Source of the DNA: an uncultured Helicobacter sp.
GTDB lineage: Bacteria > Campylobacterota > Campylobacteria > Campylobacterales > Helicobacteraceae
Assembly (NCBI RefSeq): GCF_937893305.1
Contig: NZ_CALBGN010000010.1
Coordinates: 1-46,151 of the forward strand
Direction of reading: 5' to 3'
Length of the DNA stretch: 46,151 nucleotides
Shown here one piece after another: positions 16,986-24,593 of the stretch; within the stretch, counting starts at the first letter, position 1, and the number at the start of each line of letters is the position of its first letter. The position numbers were made by a program, and so were the translations under genes. Below the pieces are notes generated by a model. It was not told where the DNA came from. It did not search any database and was given only the letters and a program-made list of their open reading frames with translations.

Positions 16986-17972
16986 TTATTGGTCCTTTAC
17001 AGCAATCAAATCTTTTTTAAAACCAAATCTTGTCCTCCTAAAACCACATTTTTCAATCCAAAATCTATGAGCCTTCTCTCTTACGATACCACTTTCTAAA
17101 GAAATTTCATTATATCCATTTTCATAAGCAATTCTCTGCATTATTAAAAACATCTTTTGTCCATATCCCATTTTTCTCACATGACTAGACACAACAAAAT
17201 CACTAATAAATAAACATTCTTTATGATACAAAAGATACGAAGGCATAAACCCACATAGCCCTATTAATTCTTTATTATCATAAAACATTAAAAACCTAAA
17301 TTGCATTGTTTTATTTAAAAGCAGGACTCTAGAAGTAAAATCTTCTAAACTCAAATAAGGGCGAAACTCTTGCATAATTCTATAAGATTCTTTGATTGAT
17401 AGAGGAGTATGTGCAAACTTTACCTGCAAACTTAAATTCTCAGGAATAGATAAAGAAAACAAGAATTCCATAACCTTCTGATGCAAAACATCAACTTTAG
17501 ATTCCAAATTTTCACATTTAGAATTATCAATAATAAAATCTGCAGCAGGAAAATCACAAGCTATATCTACACCATAAACATTTTTAATCTCTCCCTTTAA
17601 AGCCCTACTATAAAGCTGTTTTTGATCTCTTTTTACAAGCTCATCAAATGGGCAATCAACCAAAATTTCAAAATATTTTTCAAAAATATCTCTATTGCTT
17701 GTAAAAATTTCTTTTTGCATTGTAGCAAAAGAAACCACTACAATACAGCCACCATCAACAAGCATTGAACAAAGTTTTTGTGAGCGATATACTAAATTTA
17801 ATCTACCTTCTCTACTATAATTAAAATCATTATAAATACTTCTTAAATGGTCTCCATCTAACAAAACCACACCATTAAACTGCTTCTTTAATCTTTCTAC
17901 AAGCGCACTTGCCAATGTGGTTTTGCCGCTTCCACTAAGCCCACATATCCAAACTACAGCACCAAGACTCAT
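16986..17972 (-). CDS. APS-kinase-like P-loop kinase fused to a GNAT acetyltransferase
   Basis: Residues 1-170 form an adenylylsulfate-kinase-like domain with Walker A GLSGSGKTT at 10-18, LLDGDHLRS, and a KRDQKQLYSRALKGEIKN segment. Residues about 180-328 form a GNAT domain with an acetyl-CoA loop VRKMGYGQKM and a C-terminal RFWIEKCGF strand. The usual APS-binding segment is altered, so the substrate is probably not adenylylsulfate. Given the phosphonate genes around it, the kinase may act on a CMP-linked phosphonate, as the APS-kinase-like Cj1415 acts on a CDP-linked phosphoramidate in Campylobacter jejuni. The acetyltransferase could acylate the amine. Both are inference. Start is ATG at 17972, overlapping the stop of a short leader frame. 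Confidence 0.7.
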   Translation of the reverse strand: MSLGAVVWICGLSGSGKTTLASALVERLKKQFNGVVLLDGDHLRSIYNDFNYSREGRLNLVYRSQKLCSMLVDGGCIVVVSFATMQKEIFTSNRDIFEKYFEILVDCPFDELVKRDQKQLYSRALKGEIKNVYGVDIACDFPAADFIIDNSKCENLESKVDVLHQKVMEFLFSLSIPENLSLQVKFAHTPLSIKESYRIMQEFRPYLSLEDFTSRVLLLNKTMQFRFLMFYDNKELIGLCGFMPSYLLYHKECLFISDFVVSSHVRKMGYGQKMFLIMQRIAYENGYNEISLESGIVREKAHRFWIEKCGFRRTRFGFKKDLIAVKDQ

Positions 17973-18067
17973 ACCGCAATACCACTTAAATTAATAACTG
18001 CAATTATAGATAAAAATAAGAAAATGGCTAAAAAATAATCCCCCCCCCCCCCGACAGTCAAACACAC
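17969..18067 (-). CDS. Possible 32-residue leader peptide containing a G13 tract
   Basis: A short frame starts with GTG at 18067 (AAGAG upstream), passes the G13 run and ends with TGA overlapping the ATG of the kinase-acetyltransferase gene as ATGA. After the glycines it encodes one hydrophobic stretch (about residues 11-31). With 12 G it would stop within four codons, and with 14 G it would stop about 20 codons before... earlier than the overlap. Only the present length gives coupling to the next gene. T-rich DNA encodes hydrophobic residues by default, so the peptide itself may not matter. Confidence 0.35.
   Translation of the reverse strand: MCLTVGGGGDYFLAIFLFLSIIAVINLSGIAV
18040..18052. 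repeat. C13 homopolymer between the stand-alone APS-kinase-like gene and the kinase-GNAT gene
   Basis: Thirteen C in a row, 67 bases upstream of the kinase-GNAT start codon. It is either in a short leader ORF or in an untranslated spacer, where its length could alter promoter spacing or coupling. Confidence 0.9.
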
Positions 18068-18075
18068 AAATACTC

Positions 18076-18579
18076 TTACGCATTAAATTCCTTAAATTTT
18101 TCTATTATTTTTTCACAAGCGCGATTTATATCAAAATTATCCTTAAAAACTAAGTGGCTATTTTTTGGCAATTCCACACTTTGATTAAGCCCTGCCATAT
18201 CCAATGTATTAAATTTATAAAAATCTTTTGGATCTCTTTGTTTGCGAACTTCTGTTGAAACCTCCAAATAAACTTCTAAATAGTTCTTAAAGTTTTCTGC
18301 GTTAAATGCTCTTATTTTATCAAACATAGAAATCGTTGATAATACCACAACAAACCCTTGATCTACTAGCACTTTAGCAACTCTCACATAATACGAAGCC
18401 ATATTAAAACGCCCATGTATAGAGTAGTCATTATTCACTACACATTCACGCAAAGTATCCCCATCTAACAAAACAGCTTTAATCCCAAATGTACTCTTAA
18501 TGCTTTTTACTACTTCTCCTGCCAAAGTTGTCTTACCTGAACCACTAAGTCCAGTAATATAAACTAACGCCCCTTGCAA
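18076..18579 (-). CDS. Stand-alone APS-kinase-like P-loop kinase
   Basis: This 167-residue protein has the APS kinase fold signatures: Walker A GLSGSGKTT at residues 10-18, LLDGDTLRE and a GRFNMASYYVRVAKVLVDQG helix. The segment that contacts sulfate-side residues in true APS kinases is changed to STISMFDKIRAFN, and no sulfurylase or PAPS reductase gene is nearby. I infer a nucleotide-linked substrate from the phosphonate pathway instead. The start is TTG at 18579 with GGAAG upstream, overlapping the aepY stop by 16 bases. Two other copies of this domain occur in fusions in this window. Confidence 0.75.
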   Translation of the reverse strand: MQGALVYITGLSGSGKTTLAGEVVKSIKSTFGIKAVLLDGDTLRECVVNNDYSIHGRFNMASYYVRVAKVLVDQGFVVVLSTISMFDKIRAFNAENFKNYLEVYLEVSTEVRKQRDPKDFYKFNTLDMAGLNQSVELPKNSHLVFKDNFDINRACEKIIEKFKEFNA

Positions 18580-19652
18580 AACTCTTCCTTAAGCTTTAAG
18601 ATCTCCTTTGGTCTTCCAAGATTTGCACGCGTCTGTTTTTTCACCTTAACTTCTAAAAACACTAAACCTTGCATTTGTAGAATCTCTTTTAAAGTTTTTT
18701 GTAATTCTTCTAAACTCTCCACACTAAGTGCATAATCATATCCACAAGCATAAGCTAATTCTACTAACTTTATATTACCAACATTAGTTGCTTGCCCACC
18801 TACACTATCGTGCGCACAATTATTTAACACAATATGATAAAAATTAGCCCCCTTAAAACTCGCAAGAGAACCCATATGCATAATAAACGCACCATCTCCA
18901 TCAAGGCACACGATTTTTTTAGCTAAATATTTCGACAAAATAAATGCTAGAGAACTTGCATATCCCATAGACCCTACTACTAAAAAATCACTACTATGAT
19001 CTTGATTCTTAAACTCCCTTAACTCATAACACTCCCTAGAAATCATCCCTGTCGTAGTAATAAATTTTGCACCTTTAAAAACATCTTGAATAAGACTAAT
19101 TGCTTCTTCTCTCACCAAAGAAAAGGAATTTGTGCTTTGTGGGAGAGACACCTTATCAAAGGTATTTTTCTCAATCAAAAAAACAACTGTTCCACCACTT
19201 TCTTTACAATATTGCAAAGCCATATCAATTTGCTCTTTTGCTTGATTGATCTCTTTTGATAATATTAAAGTTTTAATCCCACAAGCAATTAAGATTTGTT
19301 CTGTTACTTCACCTTGTTTTAAATGCTGTGGCTCGTCATCAATACCCCCTCTAAGCCCAATAAATAGAATTAATGGAATCCTATAAACTTTAGGATCTGC
19401 CAAAGATAAAAGAGGATTTATAACACTACCTAAACCGCTATTTTGCAAATACACAAGTCCAATCTTAGAAGTCGCTAAATGATACGCACAAGCAAAAGCT
19501 ACTGCTTGCCCCTCTGTTGCTGTGGTATAAAAATCCTTTTGCATTTCTTTCTCAAGTGCCTGATTTAAAGGCTTTAACAAACTATCAGGAACTCCCGCAC
19601 AAAACTCTATTCTATCTTTTAAAAATCTTGCAAACTCTAAAGTATCTAGCAT
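18564..19652 (-). CDS. aepY: Phosphonopyruvate decarboxylase
   Basis: This 362-residue thiamine-diphosphate enzyme converts phosphonopyruvate to phosphonoacetaldehyde, the irreversible step that drives phosphonate synthesis. The N-terminal half shows AGVPDSLLKPL and TATEGQAVAFACAYHLAT, and the C-terminal half has the cofactor motif CLDGDGAFIMHMGSLAS followed by NNCAHDSVGGQAT, diagnostic of this family. The ATG at 19652 overlaps the aepX stop (TAATG), and the next kinase gene overlaps its end, so the three genes are translationally linked. Confidence 0.93.
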   Translation of the reverse strand: MLDTLEFARFLKDRIEFCAGVPDSLLKPLNQALEKEMQKDFYTTATEGQAVAFACAYHLATSKIGLVYLQNSGLGSVINPLLSLADPKVYRIPLILFIGLRGGIDDEPQHLKQGEVTEQILIACGIKTLILSKEINQAKEQIDMALQYCKESGGTVVFLIEKNTFDKVSLPQSTNSFSLVREEAISLIQDVFKGAKFITTTGMISRECYELREFKNQDHSSDFLVVGSMGYASSLAFILSKYLAKKIVCLDGDGAFIMHMGSLASFKGANFYHIVLNNCAHDSVGGQATNVGNIKLVELAYACGYDYALSVESLEELQKTLKEILQMQGLVFLEVKVKKQTRANLGRPKEILKLKEEFCKGR

Positions 19653-20959
19653 TAATTTCCTTCAATTAAATTAATAATCTCTAGTGCTGAAATATAATGC
19701 TTATCCGCCTCCAATGCTCTTTTGTGTTCTAAAATAGATAAAGCAGTATTTTTCATCGCTGTATAAGATGCTCTTAAGAGTTGATTTGCATACACCACGA
19801 TATTAACTCCAGAATTTTTTAAATCCTCTTCACTCAAAATAGGATAATTAGTAGGCACCGCCATTAATGGCTTGCGATTAACAAAAGTATTGTAGATCTT
19901 ACAAAACTCTAAAATCTCTTGTCCATCTTTTTTGCGTGAGTGAATCATAATTCCATCAGCCCCAGCTTCTATATAAGCTTTCGCGCGCAAAATTGCATCA
20001 TCCATTCCTACTTCTAAGATTAAACTTTCAATTCTTGCAATGATCATAAAATCATTTGTTAGTTGCGCTTGTTTTCCTGCTTTGATTTTTGCACAAAAGT
20101 TCTCAATGGAATCTTGTGTATGTTTAGCAGATTCCCCCTCACACAAAGAATTTTTCTTTAACCCTATTTTATCCTCAATAACAACAGCACTCACTCCTAA
20201 TCTCTCTAGGCGTTTAACCATCATTGCAAAATGCGGAATCTGAGAACCTGTATCTCCGTCATAAATAATAGGTTTTGTAGAGACTTCTAAAATATCATTA
20301 ACTGTAGCAATCCTTGAAGTTAAATCTACAAATTCAATATCTGGCTTGCCCTTAGAGCTAGAATCTGTAAGAGAACTTAACCATAAAAAATCAAAAGTCT
20401 GATTAATACCATCATTATCTTTTATAGAAGCTTCTTCTACAATTAATGCACTCATTCCACTATGAGATTCAATTCCGCGGATTAAAGGTTTGGCTGCTAA
20501 AGCTTTCTTTAAAGCCCCTAGTCTCACTTGTGGCAAAATCCCTAATTCTTTTAAATTTTTGTTCAGTTTCGTAGAGGAAATATCTTTTGTATATTCTGGC
20601 TCTACAACTTTTCCGCCCCAAGATTCCATAAGAACAATTGCTTTTTGCCTTTCTTCATTTAAAGGTCCTGTATTCCAATCGCTACCATGAACAAGAAAAT
20701 CTGGTTTATATTTTTTTAAGTTTGCGCGATAATCTTTCTCATCTTGCATAACAACTTCATCAACGCCTTTTAGGGATTCCACAATCTGTTTGCGTTGCTC
20801 ATAGTTCATCAGTGGCACTCTTTTATAACTAGCAATTGCTTGATCGGAAAAAAGTCCAACCATTACATAACCTAATTTAGCAGATTCCTTAATAATATTT
20901 AAATGCCCGGGATGAATAATATCTGCTGCCATTGGCACATACACTAGCTTTTTATCCAT
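19652..20959 (-). CDS. aepX: Phosphoenolpyruvate mutase with N-terminal cytidylyltransferase domain
   Basis: This 435-residue fusion begins with a TagD-like nucleotidyltransferase domain (residues 1-140) containing PMAADIIHPGHLNII (the HxGH motif) and SSTKLNKN. The rest (about 155-435) is PEP mutase, forming the carbon-phosphorus bond of phosphonopyruvate. Diagnostic residues are YDGDTGSQIPHF and the active loop VIEDKIGLKKNS, the mutase form EDKxGxKxNS rather than the isocitrate-lyase-type sequence. IIARIESLI and DGIMIHSRKK complete the barrel. The N-terminal domain might activate a phosphonate or polyol phosphate with CTP. It begins 2 bases after the radical SAM gene ends. Confidence 0.95.
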   Translation of the reverse strand: MDKKLVYVPMAADIIHPGHLNIIKESAKLGYVMVGLFSDQAIASYKRVPLMNYEQRKQIVESLKGVDEVVMQDEKDYRANLKKYKPDFLVHGSDWNTGPLNEERQKAIVLMESWGGKVVEPEYTKDISSTKLNKNLKELGILPQVRLGALKKALAAKPLIRGIESHSGMSALIVEEASIKDNDGINQTFDFLWLSSLTDSSSKGKPDIEFVDLTSRIATVNDILEVSTKPIIYDGDTGSQIPHFAMMVKRLERLGVSAVVIEDKIGLKKNSLCEGESAKHTQDSIENFCAKIKAGKQAQLTNDFMIIARIESLILEVGMDDAILRAKAYIEAGADGIMIHSRKKDGQEILEFCKIYNTFVNRKPLMAVPTNYPILSEEDLKNSGVNIVVYANQLLRASYTAMKNTALSILEHKRALEADKHYISALEIINLIEGN

Positions 20960-20961
20960 AC

Positions 20962-21975
20962 CTATCCTTTAAATAAGCAAGTATCACAAAGCTTCGTGCA
21001 GCTCAAATCACCATTCTTATGCGCTTCTCTTAAAGCCTGCATTCCATTAGAGTGCCAAATCTCATATAAAGAATTATCATAAATATTGCCTACTGCAATA
21101 TGTTTTGCTCTATGTGAAGCACAGGGGACTGCTAAACCATCTCCGTGTATAAAAATAGATTCAAAAGGATAAGAACAGCTCTGCTTCCCAGCAATAGGGG
21201 CATCAGAAATTGCCACACTCCTTTCATCATCAAAAGGAGAAATCGGCACATAGCGTTGCACAGATACATAATCCGCCTTATCTACCCAAAAATTCTTAAA
21301 TGCTTCTAATTCGTGCTTATTTTTTTCTTGCAATAAAAAACTCACACGCACAATAGGCAACTCTCTACCAAGCTTTGCGCGTAAATTTAAAAAAGTGTCT
21401 ATGTTTTTTAAAACTTTTTTAAAATCTAATCCAACTCTAATTTTTTTATAAGTCTCTTCTGTAATTGCATCAATACTAAAATTCATTCTTGTAACACTTG
21501 TATCAAGAATTTTTCTACTCATTTCTTCTGTCAAAAGAGAAGCATTAGAATTAAAATGCACATCCATAATATTTTGCTTAGTGCTAATATATTGCAAGCG
21601 TTCGATAATATCGTGATCTAATAAAGGCTCATTTGTTTGAGAAGGAGCAACAGATGGACATTTATGCTCATCACATTCATCCACTAAGCGTTTAAATACA
21701 TCAAAAGGCAAGTATCCTTCATATCCATAATCTGCCCTTAAATCAGCGTGTCCATGCACACACATTGTGCATCTTGCATTACATTTGAATTGATTTTCAA
21801 ATCTTACAAAAAGTGGAAAATCATTCAAAATATGCTTTGAAGCATCTGCCCATTTTTTTCTATAATCTAACCATTTTTGTCCATATTTTTTGACAAAAAT
21901 CGCATCTACATCTTTTTTTGAATTATTAACAACTCTTCCAGCTGAAGTTGATTCTTGTTTAATTGCATCTTTCAT
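20962..21975 (-). CDS. Radical SAM/SPASM-type protein of the phosphonate cluster
   Basis: This 337-residue protein has a radical SAM cluster motif CNARCTMC near residue 66-73 and a C-terminal cysteine set (CSYPF, VPCASHR, CTKLCDTC) typical of SPASM or twitch domains that hold auxiliary iron-sulfur clusters. The reaction is unknown. Its place directly before aepX suggests it modifies the phosphonate, its carrier or the target sugar. The start codon and its AAGGA site lie in one arm of a perfect palindrome (21974-22009), so translation likely depends on the upstream gene. Confidence 0.8.
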   Translation of the reverse strand: MKDAIKQESTSAGRVVNNSKKDVDAIFVKKYGQKWLDYRKKWADASKHILNDFPLFVRFENQFKCNARCTMCVHGHADLRADYGYEGYLPFDVFKRLVDECDEHKCPSVAPSQTNEPLLDHDIIERLQYISTKQNIMDVHFNSNASLLTEEMSRKILDTSVTRMNFSIDAITEETYKKIRVGLDFKKVLKNIDTFLNLRAKLGRELPIVRVSFLLQEKNKHELEAFKNFWVDKADYVSVQRYVPISPFDDERSVAISDAPIAGKQSCSYPFESIFIHGDGLAVPCASHRAKHIAVGNIYDNSLYEIWHSNGMQALREAHKNGDLSCTKLCDTCLFKG

Positions 21976-22009
21976 CTTTATCCTTCTTTAGCTAAAGAAG
22001 GATAAAGAT
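21974..22009. promoter_or_regulatory. Perfect palindrome with 18-bp arms covering the radical SAM gene's ribosome binding site
   Basis: The two arms (21974-21991 and 21992-22009) are exact reverse complements with no loop. In the transcript the right part of the hairpin contains AAGAAGGATAAAGATG, that is, the Shine-Dalgarno site and the first bases of the start codon. The stop codon of the upstream kinase-methyltransferase gene lies 2 bases before the hairpin, so a terminating ribosome would open it. It lacks a following U-run on the minus strand, so a translational switch fits better than a terminator. Confidence 0.8.
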
Positions 22010-22010
22010 T

Positions 22011-23174
22011 TTATTTTTGCGCAATGACCCTTATAAAATAATCATCTTCATCTCTAAAGGGAGCAAAACCTTTATCTTCCTTAGCATAAATAATGTTAAA
22101 ATCTTTTAGCTCTTCTAGGAGCATATCAAATTTCAAAAATCTTCTATAATGATTTTCAAAAATAAACGCATCTTTCTCATCAATGACTGGAATGCCCATT
22201 CTATAAAGAGAATTTTTGTGTCCCCTTACCTCCATAGCAAAAAGACCGTCATCTTGTAAATGATTTCTAACCCATTCAAACACTCTATTTTGTTGATTTT
22301 GAGTAATAGAATGCAAAGTAAAACGCGAATAGACTATGTCATAAGCCCCCCCCCCCGCAGAAGAACATAGATCTAACTTAGTAAAATCTGCACACTGAAA
22401 TTTTAATGAGTGATTTTTATACTGCTGAAGAAAAGCAATCACATTATCACACTGATCTACTCCAAGAACTTTAAGATTGTTTTTAGCAAAATATAAGCTA
22501 TCCCTACCATTTCCACACCCAAGCTCAATCAAAGATTGACCGCTTTTAAAATAATTTTTCATGCAAAATGCTGCAAAATGACTTTCCTTTTCGGCTTGCA
22601 TATGATTTGTATAAAACTGATACCAATACCCCTTATCACTTGCCTCATAAACTTTTGCTAAAAACTTATCCACCTCTTTCCTTAATAATTGCTGATTGTA
22701 TTCTAAATTTTCTTTTTGATTATTGTTCAACACGCAATGTGCCTTAGGCACCACAAAAGGAATATCTACTCCCATTACATTGCAAATTGCATTGCTTTGA
22801 ATTTTACTATAAAGATTTTTCTTATCTCTTTTTCTTAACTCTTCCATTGAACACTTTACAAAAACTTCAAAATAATGTGGGATATTTTGACGATTCATAA
22901 AATAAATTTCTTCAAATAGTGAAATCGTAGCGCATACAACTATCATACCATTAGAAGATAAAAATGAACAAAGTGCAGAGATTTTTTTAGCAACTCTCAA
23001 TCTTCCATTTGCTGTAAAATCTGGCTCTTCTTGAAATATACTACGAAAAACATCGCCATCCAATAAAACAACATTATCTCTTTCTTTTTTAAGAGATAAA
23101 TATAAATCTTGCGCATAAGTTGTTTTCCCAGCACCCGCCAAACCACAAATCCAAATCACCGCACCTTTTTGCAT
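22011..23174 (-). CDS. APS-kinase-like kinase fused to a SAM methyltransferase, phase-variable (in frame)
   Basis: Residues 1-175 are an APS-kinase-like domain with Walker A GLAGAGKTT and LLDGDVFRS. Residues about 190-387 are a class I methyltransferase with SLIELGCGNGRDSLYF as the SAM-binding loop and VDQCDNVIAFL. A G11 run encodes AGGGA near residue 275, just before YDIVYSRFTLHSI; the present length keeps the frame open. The ATG at 23174 has AAGGAG 5 bases upstream and is preferred over a TTG at 23189 inside the upstream gene. The fusion suggests methylation of the same compound the kinase acts on. The substrate is not known. Confidence 0.75.
   Translation of the reverse strand: MQKGAVIWICGLAGAGKTTYAQDLYLSLKKERDNVVLLDGDVFRSIFQEEPDFTANGRLRVAKKISALCSFLSSNGMIVVCATISLFEEIYFMNRQNIPHYFEVFVKCSMEELRKRDKKNLYSKIQSNAICNVMGVDIPFVVPKAHCVLNNNQKENLEYNQQLLRKEVDKFLAKVYEASDKGYWYQFYTNHMQAEKESHFAAFCMKNYFKSGQSLIELGCGNGRDSLYFAKNNLKVLGVDQCDNVIAFLQQYKNHSLKFQCADFTKLDLCSSAGGGAYDIVYSRFTLHSITQNQQNRVFEWVRNHLQDDGLFAMEVRGHKNSLYRMGIPVIDEKDAFIFENHYRRFLKFDMLLEELKDFNIIYAKEDKGFAPFRDEDDYFIRVIAQK
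22346..22356. repeat. C11 homopolymer in the kinase-methyltransferase gene (ON)
   Basis: Eleven C within the methyltransferase domain. This length is in frame; loss or gain of one would truncate the protein in the middle of the domain. Confidence 0.9.
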
Positions 23175-23176
23175 TC

Positions 23177-24592
23177 CTACTCCTTGCAAAGCCTATTAAT
23201 AAACTTGCTTAAATATTCACTAGAGCTTCTGATATTATACACTTGCTCTTCTCTAAACTTTCTTATTTGATTCTCAAATGTGCTAGAATCTCTAATACCT
23301 ACCACAATATTTTTTAAGTCGCCAAAGTTATCAATCACAATATTTACCTCCTTTGAATACAAATGGATTCCACCTAAAACTCTTGTGCCAAACTTTCTTT
23401 GATTTGGCATATAAACAATTGCAGGCTTAAGATAAGTCAATGGATAAGATACCCCCATAGAACTCTCATCAGTTAAAAGAGCAAAGCTGCTATTAATATA
23501 AGAATTTAAATAACTTGAAGTTTCATCAAAAATAAAATTTTTATGCAAACACCAATTTGCAATTTCTTTATGAAATTGCTGATGTTGCTGTTCTCTTAAA
23601 TTAGGATGCAGTCTGCAAACAACTTTAATCCCAAGATCTAAAATAGCATTAAGAGATTCCATAAATTCCTTAGAAATAAAATTTGATAAATACGAAGGAG
23701 CAAATAGCAAATAAGGACTTAATGCTTTTTTCTTTATTCTATGTAATGCCCAATCTAAACTAGGACAACCACCCTTAATAATTTTAGTTTTAAGATTAAA
23801 AAAACTCTGTGCTTTAAGCAAAAGTTTAAAATCATTTAGCGTGTGCGCAACAACATAATGGCACCTATCCATTCTCTCTTTTTTTAAACTTTCTAATACA
23901 AAGCTCTCATTTGTGCGATGCAATGTATATTGTAAAGCTTCATTAAAGTTATGCCCCAAATGCACAATAATTGTTTTGCAAGTCTCTAATTTAACTAGTG
24001 GCAATGGAGTATTTATAGATAATAGAACTTTCAATTTTGGAAAAATACTATAATACATAGGATGTGAAATCATTGCAAAATTTTCTTTAATTTTATGTTT
24101 TGCTAAATCATATGCTTTTAAAGAATTACAACAATACACCAAAGGAAAAGAAATTCTCTCATCAATGTCCCCAATATGTTTATTATCTTTTGTGTAACCT
24201 ATCATCGTAATCCCAACACTTAATCCACAAATCTCTTCTAATGGCTTTAATGATTCTCCAATAAGTTTTAAATGAACATTTAGAGATTCTTTAAGACTAT
24301 TCAAGCCGCTATCACTCAAATAATCCTGAAAGTGAGCTAAGAGCAATGTCAATGCTCTTTGGTAATCGCAAAACTCAATCTTTAAAATCTTATTTTCTCT
24401 TTCGACTTTTGGAAGATTTCTCTCCAGGACCCCACACATACAATTTATAATAAAAGTTAATGCACATTTATACCCCCCCCCCTCCACATCATTTTGATAG
24501 TCTAAAACTACATCTTGTGGAATCTTAATCTTAAGAAGATCAGCGATTTTATAATACTGCTCAACCTTATGTTTGCCAATTTTATCTATCAT
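23177..24592 (-). CDS. CDP-glycerol-glycerophosphotransferase-like protein, phase-variable (in frame)
   Basis: This 471-residue protein resembles teichoic-acid-type glycerophosphotransferases (TagB/TagF fold) in its C-terminal half, with LLFAPSYLSNF, VVCRLHPNLREQ and the family motif LLTDESSMGVSYPLTYLKPAIVYM. The N-terminal 110 residues are not recognised. A G10 run encodes EGGGY near residue 42; the present length keeps the frame. The ATG at 24592 is chosen over 24634 because it is 1 base after the preceding stop. Beside phosphonate genes it could transfer a CMP-activated phosphonate to a glycan, which is inference. Confidence 0.7.
   Translation of the reverse strand: MIDKIGKHKVEQYYKIADLLKIKIPQDVVLDYQNDVEGGGYKCALTFIINCMCGVLERNLPKVERENKILKIEFCDYQRALTLLLAHFQDYLSDSGLNSLKESLNVHLKLIGESLKPLEEICGLSVGITMIGYTKDNKHIGDIDERISFPLVYCCNSLKAYDLAKHKIKENFAMISHPMYYSIFPKLKVLLSINTPLPLVKLETCKTIIVHLGHNFNEALQYTLHRTNESFVLESLKKERMDRCHYVVAHTLNDFKLLLKAQSFFNLKTKIIKGGCPSLDWALHRIKKKALSPYLLFAPSYLSNFISKEFMESLNAILDLGIKVVCRLHPNLREQQHQQFHKEIANWCLHKNFIFDETSSYLNSYINSSFALLTDESSMGVSYPLTYLKPAIVYMPNQRKFGTRVLGGIHLYSKEVNIVIDNFGDLKNIVVGIRDSSTFENQIRKFREEQVYNIRSSSEYLSKFINRLCKE
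24473..24482. repeat. C10 homopolymer in a glycerophosphotransferase-like gene (ON)
   Basis: Ten C near the 5' end of the gene. The present length joins the start codon to the catalytic region; other non-multiple-of-three changes would stop translation early. Confidence 0.9.
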
Positions 24593-24593
24593 A

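Noticed and set aside
18076..18579. Sulfate assimilation (CysC as a true APS kinase)
   Set aside because: No ATP sulfurylase or PAPS reductase gene is present nearby, the sulfate-side motif is altered, and the neighbours are phosphonate genes.
21974..22009. Rho-independent terminator
   Set aside because: On the coding strand the hairpin is followed by purine-rich sequence, not a U-run, and it includes the next gene's ribosome site.
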